Assembly: GCA_934524985.1 (NCBI GenBank)
Contig: CAKSYT010000010.1
Coordinates: 10,454-74,453 of the forward strand
From: an uncultured Faecalibacterium sp.
GTDB taxonomy: Bacteria > Bacillota > Clostridia > Oscillospirales > Ruminococcaceae
Direction of reading: 5' to 3'
Length of the DNA: 64,000 nt
A program made the translations under genes and the position numbers. Under the pieces are notes generated by a model. It ran no database searches. It was not told the DNA's origin and saw only the letters and a program-made list of their open reading frames with translations. Within the stretch, counting starts at the first letter, position 1; each line of letters opens with the position of its first letter. Shown here one piece after another: positions 44,004 to 52,862 of the stretch.

Positions 44004-44435
44004 TTATTTGCCTTTTCCGGTCAGCTTGCCCAGCGCCACCTTCCACTTGGGGTAGCCCCAGCGCTTATCCTCGGTAAAGTCGTCTGCCAGCTTCCACGGG
44101 AACACCCCGCCGTCAAAATACAGGTTACCGGCTTCGTCCACCCGGTCCAGCTTTTTGGGCAGATAGCTCTCGTCGTAGTAGCTCTTGCGGCGGTCCGGCA
44201 GTACCCAGTGCAGGGTGCCGTCCTCATCCATACCGGACGCCCACACGCCGAACACAAAGGTGGCAGCCTCGCCGTAGCAGTGCTGCTCAAAGCGGATAGC
44301 GCCATCGTAGTAGAACTTGATGACCTCCAGCGTGCCGGATTCCTTTTTGCCGTCCCGACCTAAAGTAGGGCGGTAATCCTGCTGGTAACGGCAGCCGCAG
44401 TGGCTGCCCGCGAACTCTTTTGCATGGAACGACAT
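44004..44435 (-). CDS. Hypothetical protein
   Basis: 143 residues. Begins MSFHAKEFAGSHCGCRYQQDYRP. Aromatic and charged residues dominate (IKFYYDGAIRFEQHCYGEAATFVFG, VLPDRRKSYYDESYLPKKLDR in part) with no membrane segment, signal or catalytic motif I can name. It looks like a genuine soluble protein because codon use matches neighbours and a GAAAGGAAACC site precedes it. Same strand as the rhodanese gene upstream; a 54-bp gap suggests a shared transcript. Confidence 0.7.
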   Translation of the reverse strand: MSFHAKEFAGSHCGCRYQQDYRPTLGRDGKKESGTLEVIKFYYDGAIRFEQHCYGEAATFVFGVWASGMDEDGTLHWVLPDRRKSYYDESYLPKKLDRVDEAGNLYFDGGVFPWKLADDFTEDKRWGYPKWKVALGKLTGKGK

Positions 44436-44489
44436 GGCATGGTTTCCTTTCTGTTGTGGTTTTGCGCTTCCTTAATAAAGTATATAACC

Positions 44490-44813
44490 TTAAAAATGCC
44501 CCTCAAAATCGCCCTCGATCTCGTAGGGCCAGCTTAAAATGCCGCCCAAGTCCCGCAGGTCGGTGTAGCCAAGGCTTTCCAGCTTCTGCACGGCATCGGC
44601 ACTGCGGCGTCCGGTGCGGCAGTACACCAGCCACAGGGCGTTTTTGTCCGGCAGCACCTCGGCGGCGCGGTCGATGACCTGCCCCAGCGGCAGCAGCTTT
44701 GCCCCGGGGATGTGCCCCACGGCGTATTCGTCCGGCTCGCGCACATCCACGGCCACGGCCTTGCCGGAATCCAGCAGACGGATGGCGTCTGCGGCGGTGA
44801 TCTTTTCTGTCAT
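44490..44813 (-). CDS. Single-domain rhodanese-like sulfurtransferase
   Basis: 107 residues from ATG 44813 behind TGAGGAG. The fold starts with VDVREPDEYAVGHIPGA and the active-site loop is LVYCRTGRRS with C65. Family knowledge: GlpE-like rhodaneses pass sulfane sulfur between carriers. It is divergent from the second Rrf2 regulator across 132 bp and about 0.7 kb from nifS, so a role in sulfur trafficking or redox sensing is likely but unproven. Confidence 0.92.
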   Translation of the reverse strand: MTEKITAADAIRLLDSGKAVAVDVREPDEYAVGHIPGAKLLPLGQVIDRAAEVLPDKNALWLVYCRTGRRSADAVQKLESLGYTDLRDLGGILSWPYEIEGDFEGHF

Positions 44814-44890
44814 ACTCTCACTCCTCAAAGATAGGTTCTGTTCCATCCTATGATAACAGACCTTTTTTGTTTGCACAAGAGGTTTCTCCT

Positions 44891-44918
44891 TTGCAAAATC
44901 CGAGTAACGTGCTATACT
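44891..44918 (+). promoter_or_regulatory. Promoter of the second Rrf2 regulator
   Basis: TTGCAA (44891-44896), 16-bp spacer, TATACT (44913-44918). Confidence 0.75.
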
Positions 44919-44945
44919 ATAAACTGCAACAAGGAGAGGACGACC

Positions 44946-45416
44946 ATGAAATTTTCCACCAAGAGCCGCTACGCCCTGCGCCTGATGGCGGAGCTGGCGC
45001 GCTATGCGCCGGGCACGACTGTCAGCCTGAAGGAGATCAGCGAGCGGCAGAACCTGAGCCTGAAATATCTGGAGCAGATCGTCACCCCGCTGGCGCGGGT
45101 GGGGCTGGTCAAGAGCGAGCGTGGCAGTCAGGGCGGCTACCGCCTGACGAAAGACCCCGCCGACTACACCGCCGGCGAGATCCTGCGCGCCATCGAGGGC
45201 AGCGTAGCGCCCATTCCATGCCTTGGCAGCGTGACCAACGAGTGCCCCATGTCCGAGCAGTGCTTCACCCTGCCGTTCTGGGCGGGGCTGGACGAGGTGA
45301 TCAACCAGTACATCGACAGCGTTACGCTGGAACAGCTGGCAAGCCAGCTGCCCGCGCCGGATTCTGACGCGCAGGAGAACTGCTGCAGCTGCGGCGGCAC
45401 GAAAAATGAGAAATAA
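44946..45416 (+). CDS. Rrf2 family regulator near nifSU (IscR-like)
   Basis: 156 residues from ATG 44946 behind AAGGAGAGG. Winged-helix region KSRYALRLMAELARY, NLSLKYLEQIV, GSQGGYRL. Cysteines C92, C100 and C106 occupy exactly the positions found in the cysK-linked paralogue at 10892 and correspond to the IscR cluster ligands. Unlike that paralogue it has a C-terminal ENCCSCGG cluster. Position between rhodanese and the nifSU operon suggests Fe-S-dependent control of sulfur/Fe-S genes; direct targets are not shown by sequence. Confidence 0.88.
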   Translation: MKFSTKSRYALRLMAELARYAPGTTVSLKEISERQNLSLKYLEQIVTPLARVGLVKSERGSQGGYRLTKDPADYTAGEILRAIEGSVAPIPCLGSVTNECPMSEQCFTLPFWAGLDEVINQYIDSVTLEQLASQLPAPDSDAQENCCSCGGTKNEK

Positions 45417-45430
45417 GTGAAAATAAGGCT

Positions 45431-45459
45431 TGACATTCCCCTTTGCATCGGCTATAATA
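45431..45459 (+). promoter_or_regulatory. tRNA-Trp promoter
   Basis: TTGACA (45431-45436), 17-bp spacer, TATAAT (45454-45459). Confidence 0.9.
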
Positions 45460-45483
45460 ATCAAGCATTCAGCGAATGTATAT

Positions 45484-45559
45484 AGGGGTATAGCTCAGCT
45501 GGTAGAGCAGCGGTCTCCAAAACCGCGTGCCGTGAGTTCGAAACTTACTACCCCTGCCA
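45484..45559 (+). tRNA. tRNA-Trp (anticodon CCA)
   Basis: 76 nt with encoded CCA. Acceptor AGGGGTA/TACCCCT, D-arm GCTC..GAGC, anticodon stem GCGGT/ACCGC with loop CTCCAAA, T-loop TTCGAAA. Confidence 0.97.
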
Positions 45560-45600
45560 TGACGCACAGGTTCTTCGGAACTTGTGCGTTTTGTTTTTTG

Positions 45601-45815
45601 AACCCTCTCAGGCGCTCCCGCGCCAGCTCCCCCGAAGGGGGAGCCAAGCCGTTGCGTTTGTTGCTGAAGTGTTAGGAGCAATGAGAAACCTGTATCGCCA
45701 CCTCAAAAAGCTCCCCCTTTCGGGGGAGCTGGCGCGCCGTCAGGCGTGACTGAGAGGGTTAAGGCTCCCTCCCAGAGGGAGCTGGCAAAACCGTCAGGTT
45801 TTGACTGAGGGAGTT
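45601..45815. repeat. REPIN-like inverted repeats, family B copy 3 (three units)
   Basis: A reversed unit (45604-45643, CTCCCCC/GGGGGAG and GGCGC/GCGCC) faces a forward unit (45706-45757), with a second forward unit directly after (45762-45815) whose TCAAAACC-type hairpin nearly matches 1632-1685. The spacer differs from the other two copies. No gene was seen in 45560-46079. Confidence 0.7.
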
Positions 45816-45820
45816 CGTTC

Positions 45821-45944
45821 CAAACCCCTCTCGTGAAAATGCGTTTGGAGCGCTCCGCAGAGCGCGACAAACGCGAAATTAAAAATATTCTTTCCGCTGA
45901 TTATGGCTAGAGCGAAGCGGAAGCCATTTAAAATCGTCTCAGCG
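45821..45944. repeat. Pseudoknot repeat (family A) copy 4
   Basis: A variable hairpin around 45840-45875 is followed by TCCGCT (45893-45898) with AGCGGA (45916-45921) and ATGGCT (45903-45908) with AGCCAT (45922-45927), a compensatory variant of the second stem. Confidence 0.75.
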
Positions 45945-46004
45945 CCCCAAACAGCCCACCTTTACCCGCTTTTGCAAAAAATTGCATTTTCCGCAAATTT
46001 GTGC

Positions 46005-46033
46005 TTGACAACAGACCGACTTTCCGATATAAT
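46005..46033 (+). promoter_or_regulatory. tRNA-Asp/tRNA-Thr promoter
   Basis: TTGACA (46005-46010), 17-bp spacer, TATAAT (46028-46033). Confidence 0.9.
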
Positions 46034-46079
46034 AGAGCACGTTCCCGCGGTAAGATGCCGCACGAACTTGAGCGATCAT

Positions 46080-46156
46080 GGCCCGGTAGCTCAGTTGGTT
46101 AGAGCACCAGCCTGTCACGCTGGGGGTCGTCGGTTCGAGCCCGATCCGGGTCGCCA
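46080..46156 (+). tRNA. tRNA-Asp (anticodon GTC)
   Basis: 77 nt with encoded CCA. Acceptor GGCCCGG/CCGGGTC (one G-T), anticodon stem CCAGC/GCTGG with loop CTGTCAC, T-loop TTCGAGC. Confidence 0.97.
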
Positions 46157-46159
46157 TTT

Positions 46160-46235
<76 letters not shown>

Positions 46236-46241
46236 AAGGCA

Positions 46242-46278
46242 AACACCTCGAAGTCTTAGGACTTCGGGGTGTTTTTTT
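46242..46278 (+). terminator. tRNA-Asp/Thr terminator
   Basis: AACACCTCGAAGTC pairs with GACTTCGGGGTGTT, loop TTAG, then seven T. Confidence 0.9.
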
Positions 46279-46365
46279 GCGCTTTTTTAGGGCAGGGGAG
46301 CTGTTGCATCCTACTGCTTGTGGAAACCGCCCAAAATAGAACGACTTTTTCTCTTGGTATGTCAA

Positions 46366-46394
46366 TTGAAGCTGCCTCCGAATTGTTATATAAT
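46366..46394 (+). promoter_or_regulatory. Alcohol dehydrogenase promoter
   Basis: TTGAAG (46366-46371), 17-bp spacer, TATAAT (46389-46394). Confidence 0.85.
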
Positions 46395-46400
46395 TAACAT
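46383..46400. promoter_or_regulatory. Rex-like operator over the alcohol dehydrogenase -10
   Basis: TTGTTATATAATTAACAT fits the Rex pattern TTGTTA-N6-TAACAA with one mismatch at the last base and covers the -10 box. Rex leaves DNA when NADH rises, which suits an alcohol dehydrogenase. Confidence 0.7.
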
Positions 46401-46457
46401 AATGATAAATATGGCACAGCGCTGCGTGTGCCGTGATAATTTTGGAGGTTTTGTATT

Positions 46458-47675
46458 ATGGCTCGTTTTACTTTGCCCCGTGATCTGTACCATGGCAAGG
46501 GCGCTCTGGAAGCGCTGAAGTCCTTCACCGGCAAAAAGGCAATGATCTGTGTCGGCGGCGGCTCTATGAAGCGCTTCGGCTTCTTGGATCGTGCTGTGGA
46601 GTACCTGAAGGAAGCCGGCATGGAAGTGGAGCTGTTCGAGGGCATCGAACCCGATCCTTCCGTGGAGACCGTCATGCGCGGTGCCGAGGCCATGCTGAAG
46701 TTTGAGCCCGACTGGATCATCGCCATGGGCGGCGGCTCTCCCATCGATGCAGCCAAGGCCATGTGGATCAAGTACGAGTACCCCGAGATCACCTTTGAGG
46801 AGATGTGCAAGGTGTTCGGCATCCCGCCGCTGCGCCGCAAGGCACACTTCTGCGCCATTTCTTCCACCTCCGGCACTGCTACCGAGGTGACCGCCTTCTC
46901 CATCATCACCGACTACCAGAAGGGCATCAAGTACCCCATCGCGGACTTCGAGATCACCCCGGATGTGGCCATCGTTGACCCGGATCTGGCTGAGACTATG
47001 CCCAAGAAGCTGGTCGCCCACACCGGTATGGATGCTATGACCCATGCCGTGGAGGCTTACGTTTCCACCGCACACTGCGACTACACCGACCCGCTGGCCA
47101 TCTTTGCCATCCGCATGATTCAGGGCGATCTGGTGGACAGCTACAACGGCGATATGTCCAAGCGCGACTCCATGCACAACGCACAGTGCCTTGCCGGTAT
47201 GGCCTTCTCCAACGCACTGCTGGGCATCGTGCACTCCATGGCACACAAGACCGGCGCAGCCTTTGCAGACTACGGTGCACACATCATCCACGGCGCTGCC
47301 AACGCCATGTACCTGCCCAAGGTCATCGCTTTCAACGCCAAAGATCCCGAGGCCAAGAAGCGCTACGGCGTCATCGCAGACGAGATGAAGCTGGGCGGCG
47401 CAAACGATGACGAAAAGGTCAAGCTGCTCATCGAGTACCTGCGCGGCATGAACGACGCGCTGAACATCCCCCACTGCATCCAGCACTACGGCCCGGACTC
47501 CTACCCCACCGAGCAGGGCTTTGTGCCGGAGAATGTGTTCCTGGAGCGTCTGCCCGAGATCGCCAAGAACGCCATCGCCGACGCCTGCACCGGCTCCAAC
47601 CCCCGCCAGCCCAGTCAGGAGGAGATGGAGAAGCTGCTCAAGTGCTGCTACTACGACACCGAGGTTGATTTCTGA
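46458..47675 (+). CDS. Iron-containing alcohol dehydrogenase
   Basis: 405 residues after TGGAGG. Dinucleotide-binding GGGSPIDAAKAM near residue 90 and TSGTATEVTAFSII near 135; the metal-site region includes GMDAMTHAVEAYVS, HSMAHKTGAAF and HGAANAMYLP, supplying the Asp/His ligands of the iron site. Family knowledge: type III alcohol dehydrogenases reduce aldehydes to ethanol, butanol or diols with NAD(P)H. The Rex-like site in its promoter indicates redox control. A strong terminator follows. Confidence 0.95.
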   Translation: MARFTLPRDLYHGKGALEALKSFTGKKAMICVGGGSMKRFGFLDRAVEYLKEAGMEVELFEGIEPDPSVETVMRGAEAMLKFEPDWIIAMGGGSPIDAAKAMWIKYEYPEITFEEMCKVFGIPPLRRKAHFCAISSTSGTATEVTAFSIITDYQKGIKYPIADFEITPDVAIVDPDLAETMPKKLVAHTGMDAMTHAVEAYVSTAHCDYTDPLAIFAIRMIQGDLVDSYNGDMSKRDSMHNAQCLAGMAFSNALLGIVHSMAHKTGAAFADYGAHIIHGAANAMYLPKVIAFNAKDPEAKKRYGVIADEMKLGGANDDEKVKLLIEYLRGMNDALNIPHCIQHYGPDSYPTEQGFVPENVFLERLPEIAKNAIADACTGSNPRQPSQEEMEKLLKCCYYDTEVDF

Positions 47676-47705
47676 TCTGTCCTTTCTTCGTTACACCTCC
47701 CCTAG

Positions 47706-47749
47706 CGCAAAAGCCCCGCAGAGCACAACGCCCTGCGGGGCTTTTGCCG
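47706..47749 (+). terminator. Alcohol dehydrogenase terminator
   Basis: GCAAAAGCCCCGCAG pairs with CTGCGGGGCTTTTGC around an 11-nt loop. Confidence 0.85.
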
Positions 47750-47760
47750 CTTTTATGCGG

Positions 47761-47905
47761 GACGATCTAAAATGCCCGCCGCGTGCGCCCCTTCCCGTGA
47801 AAAAAGGGACACCGGAGCGTCCGCAGACGCTCCGGTGTCCCGAATTTTAAAATAGTTTTCCTTGAATTATGGCCAGAGCAGCGCGGAGGCCATTCAAAAT
47901 GGTCC
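47761..47905. repeat. Pseudoknot repeat (family A) copy 5, partly degenerate
   Basis: A short reversed end (47765-47790) precedes a 16-bp hairpin (47807-47842) and a conserved end in which ATGGCC (47869-47874) pairs with GGCCAT (47888-47893). The first stem is lost here (TTCCTTG replaces the TCCGCT context). It lies in the 3' region of the minus-strand cysS gene. Confidence 0.65.
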
Positions 47906-47925
47906 TCCTACCAGCTGAGCAAAGC

Positions 47926-49323
47926 TTACAGCTTGCTCAGCTGGGGACCCTGTGCGGTGTCCTTGACAGCCCAGCCCAGTTCGGTCAGCTGTGCGCGGAT
48001 GGCATCGGCGGTGGCCCAGTCCTTGGCCTTCTTGGCGGCAGCGCGCTTCTCCACCAGTTCGGTCACCTCGGCGGGCACCTCGTCCTTCTTGCGGTTGTAC
48101 AGCAGACCCAGCACACCGGTGATCTCGTCAAAGGCGGCGGCAGCGGTCTCCAGTGCAGCCTTGCTGGAGGCGGCGGACAGGGTGTTGATCTCCTTGACCA
48201 GATCGAACACGGCAGCCAGCGCATCGGGGGTGTTCAGGTCATCGTCCATGGCAGTGCAGAACTTGGTGCGTGCCTCGGCGGCCTTTTCCTTCAAAGTCTC
48301 GTCAGTGCCGAAGTCGGTCTTGCTCAGGGCGAAGTCCAGATTCTCGCGGCAGGTGTACAGGCGCTCCAGACTGTTCTTGCAGCTCTCAATGAGGTCCACG
48401 GTGTAGTTCAGGGGCATCCGGTAGCCGGCGGTCAGCATGAAGTAGCGGATGGGCTCGTAGCCGTAGAGGTTGGCCACATCCCGCACGGTAAAGAAGTTGT
48501 GCAGGCTCTTGGACATCTTCTGATTGTCCACGTTGATGAAGCCGTTGTGCATCCAGTAGCGGGCGAACTCGCAGCCGTTGGCGCACTCGCTCTGGGCGAT
48601 CTCGTTCTCGTGGTGGGGGAAGATCAGGTCCTGACCGCCGCAGTGCAGGTCGATGGTCTTGCCCAGATGGGTGCGGCTCATGGCGCTGCACTCGATGTGC
48701 CAGCCCGGGCGGCCCATGCCGTAGGGGCTTTCCCATGCGGGCTCACCGGGCTTTGCAGCCTTCCAGACGGCAAAGTCGGCGGGGTCCTCCTTCAGGTCGT
48801 CCTCCATGCGGCTGCGCAGCTCGCGGTTGCCGCTTTCCAGATCGTCCAGATTCAGGTGGCTCAGCTTGCCGTAGCCGGGGTCGCTCTTCACGCGGAAGTA
48901 CACATCGCCGTTCTTGGCAACGTAGGCGTGGCCGGAGTCGATCAGATCCTTGACGATATCCAGGATCTGGGGGATATGCTCGGTGGCGCGGGGCTGCACA
49001 GTAGGCTTTTCGCAGTTCAGCCCGGCGGCATCCTTCAGGTACTCGGCCTCAAAGCGCTGTGCCACCTCCTTCATGGAGGTGCCCTCTTCCTGTCCCTTCT
49101 TGATGAGCTTATCATCGATATCGGTGATGTTAGAAACATAGATCACCTTGTTGCCCCGGTATTCCAGATAGCGGCGCAGGGTGTCGAACACGATCAGCGG
49201 GCGGGCGTTGCCAATGTGGATATAGTTGTACACGGTAGGGCCGCAGACGTAGATGCGGTACTCGCCGGGCACCTGCGGCACAAATTCTTCCTTCTGTCGG
49301 GTCAGGGTGTTGAAGATCTGCAT
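47926..49323 (-). CDS. cysS: Cysteinyl-tRNA synthetase
   Basis: 465 residues from ATG 49323 behind AAAAAGGAG. Class I motifs HIGN (36-39) and KMSKS are present; zinc ligands include C27 (VCGPTVYN), and the cysteine-specific region HIECSAMS and FPHHENEIAQSE are intact. Family knowledge: charges tRNA-Cys. A T-box leader controls it. CysS is also the proposed enzyme for cysteine persulfide formation, which fits the sulfur theme but is general to the family. Confidence 0.97.
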   Translation of the reverse strand: MQIFNTLTRQKEEFVPQVPGEYRIYVCGPTVYNYIHIGNARPLIVFDTLRRYLEYRGNKVIYVSNITDIDDKLIKKGQEEGTSMKEVAQRFEAEYLKDAAGLNCEKPTVQPRATEHIPQILDIVKDLIDSGHAYVAKNGDVYFRVKSDPGYGKLSHLNLDDLESGNRELRSRMEDDLKEDPADFAVWKAAKPGEPAWESPYGMGRPGWHIECSAMSRTHLGKTIDLHCGGQDLIFPHHENEIAQSECANGCEFARYWMHNGFINVDNQKMSKSLHNFFTVRDVANLYGYEPIRYFMLTAGYRMPLNYTVDLIESCKNSLERLYTCRENLDFALSKTDFGTDETLKEKAAEARTKFCTAMDDDLNTPDALAAVFDLVKEINTLSAASSKAALETAAAAFDEITGVLGLLYNRKKDEVPAEVTELVEKRAAAKKAKDWATADAIRAQLTELGWAVKDTAQGPQLSKL

Positions 49324-49357
49324 GGTCAATTCTCCTTTTTGTTCCAAACAGAAGCCG

Positions 49358-49627
49358 CAAAACAAAACGCCCCCGGAGCGGTGCGCAAGGCACAACTCCG
49401 AAGGCGGTTTTAAAATCAAAATCGCGGTTCCACTTCTGTTTGTCGCTCAAAGCCGGTAACGGCGGCGCACCGCACGGCGATACTTCCCCGCAGGGGTTCC
49501 CGCCGCGTGCTGTCCGGGCGCACTTTGCGCAGCGGTCTGCAAACAGGCTTCCAGCCAGCGGCCTGTTCTCTCTGCGCAGACGGTGTGCGGCGCTACTCTG
49601 CCCGGATAAACGCATTTATCCTTTTAC
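49358..49627 (-). promoter_or_regulatory. T-box riboswitch of cysS
   Basis: Minus-strand reading. A stem-I region contains CAGAGAG and GCTGGCTGGAAGCC (plus about 49543-49575), as in T-box distal loops; TGC, a Cys codon, occurs at plus 49539-49541 and 49520-49522 as specifier candidates. The antiterminator core GAAGTGGAACCGCG is at plus 49423-49436. The terminator is CGCCTTCGGAG (plus 49396-49406) with CTCCGGGGGCG (plus 49368-49378), then TTTTG. Uncharged tRNA-Cys would favour read-through into cysS. Confidence 0.88.
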
Positions 49628-49633
49628 CCCTTT

Positions 49634-49662
49634 ATTATAGCGGTGCCGCACAGGGAAGTCAA
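49634..49662 (-). promoter_or_regulatory. cysS promoter
   Basis: Minus-strand TTGACT (plus 49657-49662), 17-bp spacer, TATAAT (plus 49634-49639). Confidence 0.85.
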
Positions 49663-49670
49663 GGAGGGAA

Positions 49671-49826
49671 CGAAGAACGATTCAGAATGCCCGCCGCGTT
49701 GCTTTGGGCATCTTCAGCGGAAGAATTATTCTAAATTTCGGGATATCGGAACGCCTGCGGGCGTTCCGATATCCCATTTTCACGGGAAGGGCGCAGAGCG
49801 AAGCGGAGCGCAATCAAAACGGTGGT
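49671..49826. repeat. Pseudoknot repeat (family A) copy 6, reversed
   Basis: ATGCCC (49687-49692) pairs with GGGCAT (49706-49711), and CCGC (49694-49697) with GCGG (49717-49720), interleaved. A 16-bp hairpin (49741-49776) with the usual GCGG tip follows. The element ends 3 bp from the pflA stop codon. Confidence 0.72.
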
Positions 49827-49829
49827 GCT

Positions 49830-50582
49830 TTACCCGGGGTACCGGCTTACCTCCAGCAGCTCTTCTGCCCGCTTTACCTGCTCTGCGGTGGGCGGCACAG
49901 CGTCCGGCAGGGGATAGGGGATGCCCAGCTTCTGCCACTTGAACAGCCCCAAGGTGTGGTAGGGCAGCACCTCCACCCGCTGCACCGTTTTCAGGCTGCG
50001 GATGAAGTCTGCCGTTTTGCGCAGCCCCTCCTCGTCGTCGGTCAGACCGGGCACAAGGACATGCCGCACCCACAGCGGGATGCCGAGGTCAGAGATGTGC
50101 CGCGCCATGGCAAGGATGTTGGCGTTGTCCTTGCCGGTGAGCTGCCGGTGGCGCTCCGGGTCGATCTCCTTGAGGTCAAGGATCACCAGACTGGTGTTAG
50201 CCATCAGGCGGTCGAACGCCGCCAGATACGCCGGGTCGTCCGGGCGGAAAGGCTGCCCGGCGGTGTCCAGCGCCGTGTGCACGCCCTTGGCGCGCGCCAG
50301 CGTGAAGAACTCGGTCAGAAAGTCCATCTGCCGCAGCGGCTCGCCGCCGCTGACCGTGATGCCGCCCTTTTTGCCCCAATAGTTGCGGTAGCGGTATACC
50401 CGCTGGAACAGCGCTTCCGCCGTCCACTCCTCGCCGCCCTCTGCCCATGTTTCGGGGTTGTGGCAGTACTTGCACCGCAGGGCACACCCCTGCAAAAACA
50501 CCACAAAGCGCACGCCGGGGCCGTCCACCGAGCCGAAGGATTCCAGCGAGTGGACGTACCCGAGGGTCTTACAGGACGCCAT
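49830..50582 (-). CDS. pflA: Pyruvate formate-lyase activating enzyme
   Basis: 250 residues. Radical SAM motif CxxxCxxC is C33, C37, C40 (GCALRCKYC), followed by [13 protein letters not shown] and [11 protein letters not shown]. The start overlaps the end of pflB by 14 bp, so translation is coupled. Family knowledge: it uses SAM and a [4Fe-4S] cluster to make the glycyl radical in PflB under anaerobic conditions. It needs Fe-S assembly, supplied by nifSU. Confidence 0.96.
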   Translation of the reverse strand: MASCKTLGYVHSLESFGSVDGPGVRFVVFLQGCALRCKYCHNPETWAEGGEEWTAEALFQRVYRYRNYWGKKGGITVSGGEPLRQMDFLTEFFTLARAKGVHTALDTAGQPFRPDDPAYLAAFDRLMANTSLVILDLKEIDPERHRQLTGKDNANILAMARHISDLGIPLWVRHVLVPGLTDDEEGLRKTADFIRSLKTVQRVEVLPYHTLGLFKWQKLGIPYPLPDAVPPTAEQVKRAEELLEVSRYPG

Positions 50583-52821
50583 GGCAGGTACGGGCCAGCA
50601 CGTCCAGCTGCTGCTCGCGGGTCAGGTCGATGAACTTGACGGCGTAGCCGGAAACGCGGATGGTAAAGTTGGCGTACTCTTCCTTCTCGGGGTGCTCCAT
50701 GGCGTCCAGCAGCTTCTCCTTGCCAAAGACGTTCACGTTCAGGTGGTGTGCGCCCTGATCGAAGTAGCCGTCCAGCACCTGCACCAGATTCTCCACGCGT
50801 TCGCCCTCGCTGTGACCCAGTGCCTCGGGGTTGATGGTCTGGGTGTTGGAAATGCCGTCCAGTGCCCAGTGGTAGGGCAGCTTTGCTACGGAGTTCAGGG
50901 AGGCCAGCAGGCCGTTCTGCTCTGCGCCGTAGCTGGGGGTAGCGCCGGGTGCAAAGGGGGTAAAGGCGGCGCGGCCGTCCGGCAGAGCGCCGGTGTACTT
51001 GCCGTACACCACGTTGGAGGTGATGGTCAGGATGGAGGTGGTAGCCTCGGAGTTGCGGTAGGTGTGGCGCTTCTTGATCATCTCCAGGAAGGTCTTGAGC
51101 AGCCACACGCCGATCTCGTCGGCGCGGTCGTCATCGTTGCCGTACTTGGGGAAGTCGCCCTCGGTCTCAAAGCCGGTGGCAAGGCCGTTTTCATCGCGCA
51201 CCACCTTCACCTTGGCGTACTTGATGGCGCTCAGGGAGTCGATGACGTGGGAGAAGCCTGCAATGCCGGTGGCAAAGGTGCGGCGCACATCGGTGTCGAT
51301 GAGTGCCATCTCGGCTTCCTCGTAGTAATACTTGTCGTGCATATACTGGATGAGGTTCAGCACGTTGACATACAGCCCGGCCAGCCAGTCCAGCATCTGC
51401 ACATACTTGGGCAGCACCTCGTCATAGGTCAGGTACTCGCTGGTGATGGGGGCGTAGTTGGGGCCGCACTGCTCGTGGCTCTTCTCGTCCACGCCGCCGT
51501 TGATGGCGTACAGCAGGCACTTGGCAAGGTTGGCGCGTGCGCCGAAGAACTGCATCTCCTTGCCGGTCTGGGTGGCAGACACGCAGCAGCAGATGGAGTA
51601 ATCATCGCCCCAGACGGGCTTCATCACATCGTCGTTCTCGTACTGGACGCTGCTGGTGTTGACGGACACCTTGGCGGCGTACTTCTTAAAGGCCTCCGGC
51701 AGAGCAGAGGAGTACAGCACGGTCAGGTTGGGCTCCGGTGCGGGGCCCATGTTCTCCAGCGTGTGCAGGAAGCGGTAGCAGTTCTTGGTGACCATGCTGC
51801 GGCCGTCCATGCCGATGCCGCCCACTTCCAGCGTTGCCCACACGGGGTCGCCGGAGAACAGCTGGTTGTAGCTGGGGATGCGGGCAAACTTGACCATGCG
51901 GAACTTCATGACCATGTGGTCGATGAGCTCCTGTGCCTGACTTTCGGTCAGGATGCCCTTGTCCAGATCGCGCTGGATATAAATGTCAAGGAAGGTGGAG
52001 ATGCGGCCCACGCTCATGGCAGCGCCGTTCTGGGTCTTGATGGCGGCCAGATAGCCGAAGTACAGCCACTGGCAGGCCTCCTTGGCGTCCTTTGCGGGCT
52101 GGGAGATGTCGTAGCCGTAGGCCTCGGCCATCTTCTTCATGCCCTTCAGGGCGCTGATCTGGCGGGCGATCTCCTCGCGCAGGCGGATGACGTCATCGGT
52201 CATGGTGCCGTCGCCGCAGTTGGCAAGATCCTCCTGCTTGAACTGGATCAGGGCATCGATGCCGTACAGGGCAACGCGGCGGTAGTCGCCCACGATGCGG
52301 CCGCGGCCGTAGGTGTCCGGCAGACCGGTGATGATGTGGGTGTGGCGTGCCTTCTTCATCTCGGGGGTGTAGGCATCGAACACAGCCTGATTGTGGGTGC
52401 GGGTGTAGTCGGTAAAGATCTTGTGCAGCTCGGCAGAGGGCTGGTAGCCGTAGGTGGTGCAGGCCTGCTCTGCCATCTTGATGCCGCCGTAGGGCATAAA
52501 GGCGCGCTTGAGGGGCTTGTCGGTCTGCAAGCCCACGATCTGCTCCAGATCCTTCAGGCTTTCGTCAATATAGCCGGGGCCGTAGGAGGTCAGGCTGCTG
52601 ACCACCTCGGTCTCCATATCCAGCACGCCGCCCTTGGCGCGCTCGGCCTTCTGCAGCTGCTGCAAAGCACCCCAAAGCTTATCGGTAGCCTCGGTGGGGC
52701 CTGCCAGAAAGCTTTCGTCGCCGTCATAGGGGGTGTAGTTCTTCTGGATGAAGTCACGCACGTTGACCTCTTCCTTCCAGATGCGGCCTTCAAAGCCTTC
52801 CCACTGTTCAAACTGGATCAT
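50569..52821 (-). CDS. pflB: Pyruvate formate-lyase
   Basis: 750 residues, standard length, from ATG 52821 behind AAGGAGG. Catalytic cysteines lie in the triplet C411-C413 ([12 protein letters not shown]). The glycyl-radical site is G725 in [10 protein letters not shown]. Family knowledge: converts pyruvate and CoA to acetyl-CoA and formate. It forms an operon with pflA. The leader of about 170 nt contains a GTTAG-type palindrome (52847-52862), and the promoter lies at 52997-53025, divergent from the small RNA promoter at 53141. Confidence 0.97.
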   Translation of the reverse strand: MIQFEQWEGFEGRIWKEEVNVRDFIQKNYTPYDGDESFLAGPTEATDKLWGALQQLQKAERAKGGVLDMETEVVSSLTSYGPGYIDESLKDLEQIVGLQTDKPLKRAFMPYGGIKMAEQACTTYGYQPSAELHKIFTDYTRTHNQAVFDAYTPEMKKARHTHIITGLPDTYGRGRIVGDYRRVALYGIDALIQFKQEDLANCGDGTMTDDVIRLREEIARQISALKGMKKMAEAYGYDISQPAKDAKEACQWLYFGYLAAIKTQNGAAMSVGRISTFLDIYIQRDLDKGILTESQAQELIDHMVMKFRMVKFARIPSYNQLFSGDPVWATLEVGGIGMDGRSMVTKNCYRFLHTLENMGPAPEPNLTVLYSSALPEAFKKYAAKVSVNTSSVQYENDDVMKPVWGDDYSICCCVSATQTGKEMQFFGARANLAKCLLYAINGGVDEKSHEQCGPNYAPITSEYLTYDEVLPKYVQMLDWLAGLYVNVLNLIQYMHDKYYYEEAEMALIDTDVRRTFATGIAGFSHVIDSLSAIKYAKVKVVRDENGLATGFETEGDFPKYGNDDDRADEIGVWLLKTFLEMIKKRHTYRNSEATTSILTITSNVVYGKYTGALPDGRAAFTPFAPGATPSYGAEQNGLLASLNSVAKLPYHWALDGISNTQTINPEALGHSEGERVENLVQVLDGYFDQGAHHLNVNVFGKEKLLDAMEHPEKEEYANFTIRVSGYAVKFIDLTREQQLDVLARTCHGVL

Positions 52822-52846
52822 TGGAACCTCCTTGCTCCATTACGCG

Positions 52847-52862
52847 GTTAGCGTTTTCTAAC
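52847..52862. promoter_or_regulatory. GTTAG palindrome in the pflB leader
   Basis: GTTAGCGTTTTCTAAC, third member of the set with 16562-16577 and 53185-53200. It lies 26 bp before the pflB start codon and well downstream of the predicted -10, so a bound protein would act as a roadblock, or a second promoter sits here. Confidence 0.6.
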
